Assembly (NCBI GenBank): GCA_016208685.1
Contig: JACQXM010000024.1
Coordinates: forward strand, 1 to 64,000
Length of the DNA stretch: 64,000 bases
From: Planctomycetota bacterium
GTDB taxonomy: Bacteria; Planctomycetota; Phycisphaerae; UBA1845
Direction: 5' to 3'
In this document: positions 22,828 through 31,490 of the stretch, piece by piece
How positions within the stretch are numbered: position 1 is the first letter of the stretch
Layout of the letters: each line of letters begins with the position of its first letter
Position numbers and translations under genes: made by a program
The notes under the pieces: generated by a model
What the model was told of the DNA's origin: nothing
Database searches by the model: none
The model's input: only the letters and a program-made list of their open reading frames with translations

Positions 22828-22992
22828 ATGAAACGGTTACGTAGCGTCGTGGCGATGGGTCTCCTGATGCTGGCGGTAACCCTGATTGCGGGATGCACCA
22901 CCGGGTTCGTAGAGGACGCCGCGCGCGGCAGCGTCGCGTCGTTCCTGAACAATGTCTTCACCACCGCGGTAAACGCCACCATCAATCCCTAG
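22828..22992 (+). CDS. Small predicted lipoprotein
   Basis: A 54-residue protein. The basic start MKRLRSVV and hydrophobic core MGLLMLAVTLIAGC end in a lipobox (LIAG-Cys23), followed by only about 30 residues (TTGFVEDAARGSVASFLNNV). AAGGA at 22815-22819 is a reasonable ribosome site. The mature peptide would be a short lipid-anchored helix facing the periplasm. It is divergent from mobA and convergent with the two-component genes. I do not recognise the family. Confidence 0.65.
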   Translation: MKRLRSVVAMGLLMLAVTLIAGCTTGFVEDAARGSVASFLNNVFTTAVNATINP

Positions 22993-23042
22993 GCGCGGCG
23001 GTTCCGGTCGCGGCGGCGGCAACGAACCGAGGCGGGTGGGGT

Positions 23043-24440
23043 TCAGCTCAGCCGCGCCGGTTCGACGTCCAACCCGTAGCGTTTCATCTTCTTATAGAGC
23101 GTCGTGCGGTTGATACCAAGCTGCTCGGCGGTGAGTTGGCGGTTCCAGTTGTTGGCCCGCAGCGCCGCCTCCAGAATTCGTTTCTCCGGCTGCTCCAGCG
23201 CCTGGCGCAACGGCATGGGTTGATAGGGTGCGTCAGCGCGCTCCGTCGGCGCCGCGGCACGAAGCTTTTCAGGCAAATCGTCAACCGTGATGTAGCGTCC
23301 CTTGCACAAGACGACGGCCCGGGCCACGACGTTCTCCAGCTCGCGCACATGGCCCGGCCAGTGGTAGCGCTGAAGCGCGCGGATGGTCTCCTCCTCGAAC
23401 CCCAGCACGTCGCGTTTCATCTCGGCGCAGTTGCGCTCCAGGAAGTGCTTGGCGAGGAGTGGAATGTCGCCGACGCGCTCCGCCAGGCTGGGCATCTGCA
23501 GAGTGACCACGTTGATGCGGTAGAAAAGGTCTTCGCGAAAGTGCCCCGCTTGCACCTCTTCCTCAAGATCGACGTTGGCCGCCAGGATGACGCGGACGTC
23601 CACGGATTCCGTCTTGTTGGAACCCACGGGTTCGAATTGCTGCGACTGGAGGACGCGCAGGAGCTTGACTTGCAGCGCCGGTGAGGCGGCGGAGACCTCG
23701 TCGAGGAAGATGGTACCGCCGTCGGCGGCCTTGAACTTGCCGTGCTTGTTGGCCACGGCGCCGGTGAAGGCGCCGCGCACGTGCCCGAACAGTTCGCTCT
23801 CCAACAGGGTCTCGGGGACGGCGCCGCAACTGACCTCCACGAACGGCCCCTGCCGGCGATCGCTCTGTTGGTGGATTACGCGGGCAATGAGGGACTTGCC
23901 CGTGCCCGAGGGACCCTGAAGCAGCACGGTTACCTTCGATCGCGACACTGCCTCCACCAGGTCGAACACCTTGAGCATGCGATAGTCGTGCCCGATGATG
24001 CTGTCGAGTCCGTAGCGTAGGTCGAGCCGCTGCTTAAGCAGCCGGTTCTCACGCAGAATGGCCTGCTGCGCCATGGCACGCTCCACGCACAGCTTGAGTT
24101 CGTCGTCGACGATAGGCTTGGTGAGGTAGTCGTAGGCGCCCATCTTGATGGCCTCGACGGCGCTTTCGATGGTGCCGTAGCCGGTGATCATGATGACCAC
24201 GGTTTCCGGCGCGCGCTTGCGGACCAGGTGCAGGAGTTCGAAGCCGCTTCCCCCGGGCAGGTTGACGTCGCTGATGACCAGATCGACGGACTGACGATCC
24301 AGCATCTGCACCGCCGCGTGGAACCCCGGCGCTGCCTCCACTTGGTACCCCTCCAGGCGCAGGAACTCGGCCAGCGACTCCAGGATGATCCGGTCGTCAT
24401 CGACCACCAGGATGCGCGACGTTGATTCGCTCGTAGCCAT
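23043..24440 (-). CDS. NtrC-type sigma-54 response regulator
   Basis: A 465-residue transcription activator. Receiver domain 8-125 has the acidic pocket Asp14-16, phosphoacceptor Asp58 in VISDVNLPG and Lys108. The AAA+ domain (about 145-375) has Walker A GPSGTGKS (176-183), the sigma-54 contact loop GAFTGA (223-228) and Walker B TIFLDE (243-248). A Fis-type helix-turn-helix (LTAEQLGINRTTLYKKMKRYG) closes the protein. It activates RNA polymerase with sigma-54 when phosphorylated by the kinase encoded 26 bases upstream. ATG at 24440 has GGAGAGGG in front of it. The same frame stays open far upstream through the kinase gene, but that part is not protein-like. Target genes are not evident. Confidence 0.93.
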   Translation of the reverse strand: MATSESTSRILVVDDDRIILESLAEFLRLEGYQVEAAPGFHAAVQMLDRQSVDLVISDVNLPGGSGFELLHLVRKRAPETVVIMITGYGTIESAVEAIKMGAYDYLTKPIVDDELKLCVERAMAQQAILRENRLLKQRLDLRYGLDSIIGHDYRMLKVFDLVEAVSRSKVTVLLQGPSGTGKSLIARVIHQQSDRRQGPFVEVSCGAVPETLLESELFGHVRGAFTGAVANKHGKFKAADGGTIFLDEVSAASPALQVKLLRVLQSQQFEPVGSNKTESVDVRVILAANVDLEEEVQAGHFREDLFYRINVVTLQMPSLAERVGDIPLLAKHFLERNCAEMKRDVLGFEEETIRALQRYHWPGHVRELENVVARAVVLCKGRYITVDDLPEKLRAAAPTERADAPYQPMPLRQALEQPEKRILEAALRANNWNRQLTAEQLGINRTTLYKKMKRYGLDVEPARLS

Positions 24441-24466
24441 ACGCCCTCTCCGTACGTCGGCCGCCG

Positions 24467-25600
24467 TCATGGTTCCTGCGCTGCCGGCGGCGGTCCAGGC
24501 TGCGACCAGGACGAAAAAGCCGAGGTGGGGATTCGCACCGTGAAAACCGCGCCCCGCTCCTCTCCGCGCTCGGCCGTGATCGTCCCCTGCATGTCCTCGA
24601 CGAAGTCCTTGCAGATCGCCAGCCCCAGACCTGTTCCCTTGCCCGGCGGTTTGGTAGTGAAAAAGGGCTCGAAGATCCGCCCGGCCTGCTCCGGCAGGCC
24701 GATGCCCGTATCGGCGACGCGGATCACGACCTGGTTGTCCACCAGGCCCGTGGTTACGGTCAGGCGTCCGCCGTCTGGCATGGCGTCGATGGCGTTCTTG
24801 ATCAGGTTTCGGCAGATCTGAAACAGACGGCTGCCGCGCACCAGGGGCATATGCTGGGTCTGAAGGTCGAGGGCCACCACCATGCGGGTTATGTCCGCGG
24901 CGGCCGTGGTCTGCTGCACCGCCTGCTCCACGATCTGGTTGACCGAAAGGTCCCCGAGTTCCGCGCCGGAGCTGCGCGAGAACTCCAGCAGATCGTCGAT
25001 GATCTGCATCATGCGCAGCAATCCGGTGCGCGATTCCGCCAGATACGCCGTGAGCTTCGATGGCGGCGCCTCCCCGGCGACCCGCAGCGCCAGGTTTATG
25101 TAACGCAGGATACCGTCGAGCGGATTGCTCAACTCGTGCGCGATCCGCGCTGCGAGCTTTCCCAGCGATGCCAGCCGCTGCGAGACTTCGAGCTGGTCCC
25201 CCAAGGCCGTGTCCACCTCGCGCCGCTGAGCGCTGATGAGCACCATCGCCTGCTCCGATGGCGGCGCGGCGGTCAGACGGGTGAGGCGAAGGCTGAAAAG
25301 CTCCCCGACCTCGGTCGTGGAGGGCACGAACAGGTCCAGTCGGCGCGGAGCTCCCTCCCGCACCACCGGCGTGAGTTCGGACTCCCAGCCCGCAAACGGC
25401 TCGAGGGTTCGCGCGCCGCGGAAGACGGCCTGTAGCGTGTCCCCCGCCGCCAGGCAGCTCCGCGCCCGGGCGCTCCGATAACTCACCACCCCGTGCAGGT
25501 CCGACACCAATAGGATGGCATCCAGCGCTTCCAGAATCACCTCCGCGGGCGGTGCGGCGCGCGGCGCGACTGCGGCTTGGCGATCTTTTCTCATGGCCAT
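24467..25600 (-). CDS. Soluble sensor histidine kinase
   Basis: A 377-residue kinase without membrane segments, hence cytoplasmic. Residues about 20-125 look like a PAS-type input domain (ILEALDAILLVSDLHGVVSYRS). The HisKA dimerisation domain has phosphoacceptor His155 in ARIAHELSNPLDGI. The HATPase domain has the N box NLIKNAIDAMP (265-275), G1 VADTGIGLP, F box FEPFFTTKP and G2 GKGTGLGLA. It is the first gene of a two-gene operon with the NtrC-type regulator and resembles NtrB/AtoS/PrsK kinases. The signal is unknown. A second ATG two codons on is an equal start candidate. Confidence 0.92.
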   Translation of the reverse strand: MAMRKDRQAAVAPRAAPPAEVILEALDAILLVSDLHGVVSYRSARARSCLAAGDTLQAVFRGARTLEPFAGWESELTPVVREGAPRRLDLFVPSTTEVGELFSLRLTRLTAAPPSEQAMVLISAQRREVDTALGDQLEVSQRLASLGKLAARIAHELSNPLDGILRYINLALRVAGEAPPSKLTAYLAESRTGLLRMMQIIDDLLEFSRSSGAELGDLSVNQIVEQAVQQTTAAADITRMVVALDLQTQHMPLVRGSRLFQICRNLIKNAIDAMPDGGRLTVTTGLVDNQVVIRVADTGIGLPEQAGRIFEPFFTTKPPGKGTGLGLAICKDFVEDMQGTITAERGEERGAVFTVRIPTSAFSSWSQPGPPPAAQEP

Positions 25601-25869
25601 ACGCCTCGATCATCGGCATTCCGGGTGTAGCGTTGCACAGGGCGGGGTGGGAGTGCGTCATCGCCTTCGCCCGTGCTTCGTGCCGGACACCCCGCCGCGG
25701 GTATTTATGGGTCGGTCGTCGATGTGATCGCTCTCGCGACCACACCTGTGGTGGGCGCATCCTATCTCCTGCGACAAGGTCGAAACTCTGGGACTACACT
25801 GCAGGCTCGCGCGTTAACCGCGGCCACGCCGGGGACGAGCCGGCGAGCGAGGTTACCTCGGCGTGTGCG

Positions 25870-27465
25870 TCAGGACCGCGACCCGGCGGGTTCGCGCATC
25901 GCTTCGGATGCGGCGAATTCGCGACGGCCTTGCAGCCAGCCGCGCAGGCACGGTTCCTCGATGGGATGGTTGCCGAGCACCGAGATTTCGAGGGCGGCGG
26001 CGGCGTTGCCCAGATATGCGGCGGCAAGAAGTGGAGCCCCGGCGGCGAGTGACAGCGTCGAGGCCGCCAGCAGGGCATCGCCGCAACCCAGCCGATCGAC
26101 GGCGTGGGTGGCAAACGACGGCAGGGCCTCGCTTCGTAGCCGGCCCGACCATTCCGCCGTCCCCCGCTGCTGACTGGCACGTTCGAAAACCACCATGCCG
26201 CGCTTCTCCAGCGTGATGAACAGGTGTCGAGCCTGAGTCTTGCCCAGCAGCTCCCAGGCAACGGCGGACAGGCCGGAGTCGAAGTCGTTCAGCATCGCCC
26301 GCGCCTCGAGCTCCGTGGGGCACAGCAGGTCGACGTTCTGGAAATTGAGCAGGTTGGCTCGCCCGCCGCTGACGTCCGCGGTGATCAGACGCACGTTCTG
26401 CCGCAGCGAGGGGAGCACGCGGCGCAGCAACCCGGCCGTAATCATGCCGTAGCCGAAGTCGCAGAAAATCACCGCGTCGGCGAGCTTGGACTGCTGCTCC
26501 AGGATGAGCGCGGCGCGGCGTTCGGCCACGGAGTCCAGCGGCAGGCATCGGGCGCGATCGACCTTGAACAGCTTGGTGTCGTCCGCCAGAAACCGCGTTT
26601 TCTCCACCAGTGCCGGCCGGGAGCGGATCAAGTGGACGTCGACACCCTCCGTCTCCAGGACCTCGGACACCAAGTCGGTCTGTGCGTCGGCTGCTCCGGC
26701 ACTGAGCAGGAAGGCGTGCCCCCCCAGCGCCGCAACGTGCCGCGCCACGATGGCGGCCCCGCCCACGAAGGTCCGCTCGTCGCGGTGCGCCAGGCTCAGA
26801 ATCGGCGACTCGCTGGCCACGCCGAGCGTATCGCACAGAACGTAACGGTCCACGACGATGTCGCCCACGACGATGACGTGCAGATTGTGGAAACGGTTCA
26901 GTGTCTGATCCAGAGAGGCGGCGGTGATGCCGTAGCGCCGGCAAAGCAGGTTCAGACGGTGCGACTCGGTCTCCGGCGTGCGGGGAAGTTGTTCGACCAG
27001 TGCCGTCGAACTAAACACAATCTCGCCACTGGAGAAGATGATCCGTCCGCCGTAACCCTCCACCACGTTCTTTTCCGCGAGGAAGCCGGGGTCGCGGGAG
27101 TACTCATATTCCCGGCCTTTGACGTACACGTCGGGTCTAACCTCGGAAAGCACGCGCTGGGCCGTGGCCTCCTCCGTGACGTGTACGTAGTCCACGAACA
27201 TCAGCGCCGCCAGGTTCTCGGCGCGAAGCTCCTGAGGGATGTAGGGGCGTTGTACGCCCTTATCGACGTTGGCGTCGCCCGTGAGGGTGACGATCAGCAC
27301 GTCGCCCTGTTGTCGTGCGAACTCCAGGTAGCGGATGTGGCCGGGATGGACGATATCAAAGCAGCCGTGGCATTGGACGATGGTCTTGCCCGCGGCACGG
27401 GCATGCTCGGCGGCAGCAACCAGGTCTTTCAGCGAAACGATCTTCTTTTCGTAGCTTGCCGTCAT
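25870..27465 (-). CDS. Fused heptose-phosphate nucleotidyltransferase/kinase, reversed order
   Basis: A 531-residue fusion of two domains used in ADP-heptose synthesis for lipopolysaccharide. Residues about 10-150 are a cytidylyltransferase-like domain with QCHGCFDIVHPGHIRYLE (HPGH at 40-43). Residues about 195-500 are a PfkB/ribokinase domain with VVGDIVVDRYV near the start and the catalytic GCGD at 460-463. In E. coli HldE the kinase comes first and the transferase second; here the order is reversed. Loss of the standard order leaves the exact sugar uncertain, and a different sugar-phosphate pathway is possible. No other lipopolysaccharide heptose gene is next to it. Confidence 0.8.
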   Translation of the reverse strand: MTASYEKKIVSLKDLVAAAEHARAAGKTIVQCHGCFDIVHPGHIRYLEFARQQGDVLIVTLTGDANVDKGVQRPYIPQELRAENLAALMFVDYVHVTEEATAQRVLSEVRPDVYVKGREYEYSRDPGFLAEKNVVEGYGGRIIFSSGEIVFSSTALVEQLPRTPETESHRLNLLCRRYGITAASLDQTLNRFHNLHVIVVGDIVVDRYVLCDTLGVASESPILSLAHRDERTFVGGAAIVARHVAALGGHAFLLSAGAADAQTDLVSEVLETEGVDVHLIRSRPALVEKTRFLADDTKLFKVDRARCLPLDSVAERRAALILEQQSKLADAVIFCDFGYGMITAGLLRRVLPSLRQNVRLITADVSGGRANLLNFQNVDLLCPTELEARAMLNDFDSGLSAVAWELLGKTQARHLFITLEKRGMVVFERASQQRGTAEWSGRLRSEALPSFATHAVDRLGCGDALLAASTLSLAAGAPLLAAAYLGNAAAALEISVLGNHPIEEPCLRGWLQGRREFAASEAMREPAGSRS

Positions 27466-27775
27466 ACGGTAGCGCTCGCGTTTCGACGGGCGGCGGCGCG
27501 GTCATCCCGACTGCGCCGCAGGCCGGCGGAAGCACCTATCGGATATCGGCAATTGCAGCCTTCGGATCGTAGCGGAACCGGCCGGGCGACCGGGGCAGGG
27601 AGCCTGGGGGTCACTGCGCGGCGGCGTGTGGAATGGTCGCCCCCGGGCGGCGTTTCCCAACGCCCGGGTCCGACCGCGCCCCCGCCGCCATCAGCGCGGA
27701 TGGGAGCAATCGATTTCCGAACGACCGACGCGGAGCCCGGTCGGTAGCGGATGACCGGGCTATCGAATGCGGCCT
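27466..27775. other. Intergenic region, 310 bases
   Basis: The region lies upstream of the minus-strand heptose fusion gene and downstream of the next minus-strand gene. I see no gene, repeat or clear promoter in it. Confidence 0.3.
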
Positions 27776-29149
27776 CTACCGCCGCGAGCGCGCCAGCCGC
27801 AGGCCCGTGATCCCCAGGAAGGCGAAGGGAAGCATGCCGATCATTCCCACGCCGCAAAGGCTGCCGTTTCCCCCGCGCTGGACGGTGAGGTAAAGCGTCG
27901 AGAAGCTGCCGGTCTCGCCGTTCTGCGTGTAGGTGCCCGATCCGTCAATGCGGATGACTTGCGCGGCGATGCCGTAAACGGTGAGCGGGGCGACATAGAT
28001 GCCGCACTCCGAAACCAGCCCGGTGAACTGCACGGAACAGGTACTATCGTTAGGCGTCTGGCGTTCGTGCATGGGCGTGCCGGCCGCCAGGCCTCCGCAG
28101 TCGCTGCAGTCGCTGTTCAGCGGGCACAGGTCCGTGACCGCACCGTCGCGTCCGTCGTCGCACTCGGCATCGAAGGCAAACTCGCACGTATCCACGCATT
28201 GGCCGTCACCCGTGAAGTCCTCCCCCGCGCTGTCGATAGGGGGCTCGGGTAGCGACGGCGGGACCTCGCTGAACCCGTCAAGCTCGGCCTCCAGGGTCAA
28301 ACGCGTGCCGTCGAACGTGACGGTGCCGGTGTAGCCGTAACAGTCGGGTGCACGGTCGACGCTGCTGGTGACATCGGCGTAGTCGATCCGATCGCCGGCG
28401 CCGGAAAGCGTCACGACTGTCTCATCCAGGCTCGGAGGCAGCGGGCTGAAGGTCGCCGACGCGAAGTTGACGCTGGAGAGCGACCAGTTCAACCCCTCAA
28501 GCGAGGCGAGCGGTTCGTCGCATGGGATGGGCACCGGCTTGCGTACGCGGTTGAGCTGCAACGGCCCAAAGGTCACGCGCTCGCCATCCACCAGCGCCTC
28601 GCCCACAACCCGGGCGTCAAAGGCGTTGAGGTTGAGGAGAACCTGTTGTGTGCCAACCGCATCCACGTCGAGCGTGAGCTCCACGGTGCAGGCGCGTGTC
28701 AGGTCTTCGTTGTAGCCGGAGGCGACCACGCGCATCCGCCGGCCGTCGAACTCGAACTGCACCGCCGGCGGCGTATCGCCCTCCGCGAACGGGTCCGCGA
28801 TGAAGGGGATCGATGAGAGAATCCGGCAGCGCTTGCCCTCGAGGATATCGGTCACCACGTCCATGGTGTCGACCGAGTTTCCCAGTCCGGCCAGCGAAAG
28901 ATAGGCCAGCCCGGACTCCCCGGTGGTGGTGTCGGAGGCGAGGATCCAGAACTCATCCTCCGCGAAGGGCGTTGAGGTGACCTCACGCGCCGAGGTGCCG
29001 TCGGCGCTGGACGACTCCGAATTGCCCGCCTGCGCGCCTCCAACGGTGGGCGAAACACGGCAGGCGCAGAGGGCGACCGCCATGCCCACACTCGCAGTTA
29101 CACTCACGGTGATAAGGGTCGAACGCCTCAGGGATTGCTGCCTGGACAT
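27776..29149 (-). CDS. Secreted protein with C-terminal sorting-like tail
   Basis: A 457-residue protein. AAGGAG six bases before the ATG at 29149 fixes the start. The N-terminus is a signal sequence ending VALCAC, so Cys30 could be lipidated. The body is beta-rich with a cysteine cluster near residues 340-385 (CVDTCEFAFDAECDDG, DCSDCGG). The last 30 residues, starting CGVGMIGMLPFAFLGITG and ending LRLARSRR, form a short motif, a hydrophobic segment and an Arg cluster: the tripartite layout of C-terminal sorting signals such as MYXO-CTERM or PEP-CTERM, although it matches neither exactly. Function unknown. Confidence 0.72.
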   Translation of the reverse strand: MSRQQSLRRSTLITVSVTASVGMAVALCACRVSPTVGGAQAGNSESSSADGTSAREVTSTPFAEDEFWILASDTTTGESGLAYLSLAGLGNSVDTMDVVTDILEGKRCRILSSIPFIADPFAEGDTPPAVQFEFDGRRMRVVASGYNEDLTRACTVELTLDVDAVGTQQVLLNLNAFDARVVGEALVDGERVTFGPLQLNRVRKPVPIPCDEPLASLEGLNWSLSSVNFASATFSPLPPSLDETVVTLSGAGDRIDYADVTSSVDRAPDCYGYTGTVTFDGTRLTLEAELDGFSEVPPSLPEPPIDSAGEDFTGDGQCVDTCEFAFDAECDDGRDGAVTDLCPLNSDCSDCGGLAAGTPMHERQTPNDSTCSVQFTGLVSECGIYVAPLTVYGIAAQVIRIDGSGTYTQNGETGSFSTLYLTVQRGGNGSLCGVGMIGMLPFAFLGITGLRLARSRR

Positions 29150-29378
29150 CGTCATCTCCTTATGCGAAGGGCGAAAGGTCGAGACCGCGAGCGAGTCGCC
29201 TCGCTCGGTGGCCGACTGGGCCCGGCCGCGAACGCATTCCACGGTACCGCGCTCCAGGTGGGAAGTCCACGCCGGGAGCCACAGCGCGTGCCCGGCCGTG
29301 CGCGAACCCGCGCTGCCAACCGGCGGCGTTCGGCGGCACGCGCGGTACTGCGGGGGCAGGAGTCACTTCCCGAAGTCG

Positions 29379-30848
29379 TCAGGAGCCGTCGCGGAGGCGG
29401 CGCGGCGCCGCAGCGCGCGACCGCCCGAAGCGGACTTTCGCGGCCACGCCCAGCGCGAGGGCTAAGATCATGATGCCCCACTGCGACACGGCCGGGATGG
29501 CCACGGCGCAGCCGGGGGCGAAGATCGCGTCGTCGGCGCCGGGGCATTGGTCAGTGCAATCGGGCACGGAGTCGGAATCGGCATCGCTCGTGTCGCTGAG
29601 GCCGCAGCCGCAGAGGCCGGGGGCGAGCTTTGCGGGATCATTCGGGCATTGGTCGCCGCACAGGGCGTCGGTGCCGTCGGAGTCGGTGTCACCTTCGCAG
29701 GGGTCGGGTGAGTTCAGGACCGTGCCGTTATTCGCGGCGCAACAGAGAGGGTCAAGGATCTGGCACTGCCGGGTGGGCAGGCAGCAGGGCTGCGCGCTCG
29801 TGCACGCGCCGTCGGGAACGAACGTGCCGCCGGCGTTGGTGCAGGTGGGGTCGAAGGCCGCGGCGCAGCCACCACCGGTGAGGCAGCAGAGGCCCGGGAT
29901 CCCCAGGGTGTATTCGACGAGGTTCTGCGTCACGCCGTCGTTGAAGGTGAAGCGCGTCGTGGCGCCGATCGGCATCGACCGGTCGAGGACGATTTCGAGG
30001 TCTTCGGGGTTGCCGTTGTCCCGCCGCCGCGTGGCGATGACCTGCGGCGCGACACCGCTGCTGACTTCGACGGTAATGTCGTCGATGTAGGCGTAGTTGG
30101 GTGAATCGTAGGTGACGAGGAAGCGATCGAGATTGGGATAAACCAGCGGATCCAGCACCCCCGCCGGCGGCTCGGTGGCGATGATCTGCTCGCCGAAACC
30201 GATGGTGCCGAAGCGGACGAAATCCCACTCATTGGTCACAACGGGGGGTCTGGTAGACACGCATCCACCCCAGCCCGCGAACTGGATGTAGGAAACACCT
30301 TGCGCCTCGTTGTCGGTATACTGAATGAACAAGTGGCCGTCTACCGCAACTCGATAGGTTGCCCCGTCGAGGCACTCGAAGCGATACGTGTGGAAGTCGC
30401 CTAGCGCCAACCCGGTAACAAACTGGCCGCCTTCAATGTCGCTGGCGGCGTCGCCGAACAAATCGACAACGTCGTGCATCGAACGGTAGTCCAGCGTTAC
30501 ATGGGCGTCGCACCCAAAGAAGGGAGCGGCAGCGCGTGAGTGGTTTGATCGAAAGCGCCATTCGACCCACAGCGAAGGGGGCTCCTCGGCCGGACCGTCG
30601 GCGATGAAATAATGGAAAGCAACCTGGTCTACGCCGTCGGTCCACCGGAGTATGAATCGTCCATCAATAAGGGCCTCGCTACAGGCCCCGGAACACGGCT
30701 GGAACACCAGCCACCCCGCCGAGGGATCGTACGGCAATACGTCGCCGTCGTAGCGGTGCAGCACGCCGTCCGCCCGGGCGGCCGATGCGCAGACCGCAAC
30801 CGCGCTGACGAACGCAGCCGCCATTCGATCCCGAGCCGGCACCTTCAT
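29379..30848 (-). CDS. Secreted protein with IPTL-CTERM-type sorting signal
   Basis: A 489-residue protein with a signal peptide (MAAAFVSAVAVCASAARADG). The first half resembles a concanavalin-like beta-sandwich (EWRFRSNHSRAAAPFFGC, DFHTYRFECLDGATYRVAVDG). The second half has cysteine-rich modules (CCLTGGGCAAAFDPTC) and Asp-rich thrombospondin-3-like repeats (DTDSDGTDALCGDQCPNDP, DADSDSVPDCTDQCPGADD). The C-terminus, IPAVSQWGIMILALALG then RFGRSR (about 451-481), fits the IPTL-CTERM pattern IPTLSxWG plus membrane segment plus Arg cluster, which marks proteins for exosortase-like processing. The frame is open to 31478, but the signal peptide sets the start near 30848. No exosortase gene is in the window. 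Confidence 0.78.
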   Translation of the reverse strand: MKVPARDRMAAAFVSAVAVCASAARADGVLHRYDGDVLPYDPSAGWLVFQPCSGACSEALIDGRFILRWTDGVDQVAFHYFIADGPAEEPPSLWVEWRFRSNHSRAAAPFFGCDAHVTLDYRSMHDVVDLFGDAASDIEGGQFVTGLALGDFHTYRFECLDGATYRVAVDGHLFIQYTDNEAQGVSYIQFAGWGGCVSTRPPVVTNEWDFVRFGTIGFGEQIIATEPPAGVLDPLVYPNLDRFLVTYDSPNYAYIDDITVEVSSGVAPQVIATRRRDNGNPEDLEIVLDRSMPIGATTRFTFNDGVTQNLVEYTLGIPGLCCLTGGGCAAAFDPTCTNAGGTFVPDGACTSAQPCCLPTRQCQILDPLCCAANNGTVLNSPDPCEGDTDSDGTDALCGDQCPNDPAKLAPGLCGCGLSDTSDADSDSVPDCTDQCPGADDAIFAPGCAVAIPAVSQWGIMILALALGVAAKVRFGRSRAAAPRRLRDGS

Positions 30849-30991
30849 CGCAATCAGCTTAACTAAAGTCAGACAAAAAGTCCATCTCTTGTGAACATTT
30901 GCGTGTTTTCCGGGTGCGTGCCCAGCATCGTGGCGCTGACCGATCGCCCGTGAAGCAGTTGTACCATGGCCTGTTCGGCGGGTGCCCCATT

Positions 30992-31116
30992 CATCGCGCA
31001 GCGATGGGTGGGGGCGCGATGATCGTGTGCAGAGGATCCATCGGCCCTGCTGGAGCATCCCGCCAAACACGGATACGGTTCGCGTAATACCGTACACCAC
31101 TGCTGACACAGCAGTG
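30992..31116. repeat. Two-hairpin intergenic repeat, copy A
   Basis: It begins with a hairpin CATCGC-GCA-GCGATG (30992-31006) and ends with the palindrome CACTGCTGACACAGCAGTG (31098-31116). A second element with the same arrangement follows 100 bases later. No protein-coding content is evident in the 642-base gap (30849-31490) that holds both. Such elements look like non-autonomous or REP-like repeats. Confidence 0.65.
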
Positions 31117-31212
31117 GCACCCGCTCGATGGACTGGGACAGGCGTCGGCCGATCGAGTGGTGAAGCGCTCTTGTTTCGAAGCGCGATCGGCGCTCGATCA
31201 TCGTGACCCCAC

Positions 31213-31269
31213 CCTTTGCTATCGCAAAGGATGGGCCACCCGCCGTATACCACTGCTGACACAGCAGTG
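31213..31269. repeat. Two-hairpin intergenic repeat, copy B
   Basis: It begins with hairpin CCTTTGC-TATC-GCAAAGG (31213-31230). The linker ATGGGCCACCCGCCGTATAC follows, and then the palindrome CACTGCTGACACAGCAGTG (31251-31269), identical over 19 bases to that of copy A. The base after both palindromes continues identically (GCACC). The shared palindrome with a diverged first hairpin suggests compensatory evolution of a structured element. Confidence 0.65.
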
Positions 31270-31378
31270 GCACCTGGCACGTAGCATTGGCGGCCTGATC
31301 CGAGTCTCGCAGATCGGAGATGCGATCGCCGGGGGCGCATGCACGGTCCGGCGGCCGGACGCGCCGCGGCGCAAAGTC

Positions 31379-31411
31379 GTGGGGTGGGCACTCGGGTCAT
31401 GCCCACCCCAC
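31379..31411 (-). terminator. Perfect 12-base inverted repeat after the megaprotein gene
   Basis: GTGGGGTGGGCA at 31379-31390 is complementary to TGCCCACCCCAC at 31400-31411, with a nine-base loop. It lies 80 bases beyond the stop of the minus-strand 1677-residue protein gene, where a terminator would be expected. No T-run is present, and the element could equally be a member of the palindromic repeat family. Confidence 0.45.
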
Positions 31412-31490
31412 CGTGATGCATACCACCGCCCGCTACGCCGCGCCGGTTTGCCCACGGGGGGCGAATCCCGCGGTGCACGGCGCGGCCGCG

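Noticed and set aside
24471-25760. A 905-codon open frame that runs from the response regulator upstream through the histidine kinase gene.
   Set aside because: The upstream part is a different frame of the kinase gene and has low-complexity Arg/Gly/Ala composition. The receiver domain begins only at 24440.
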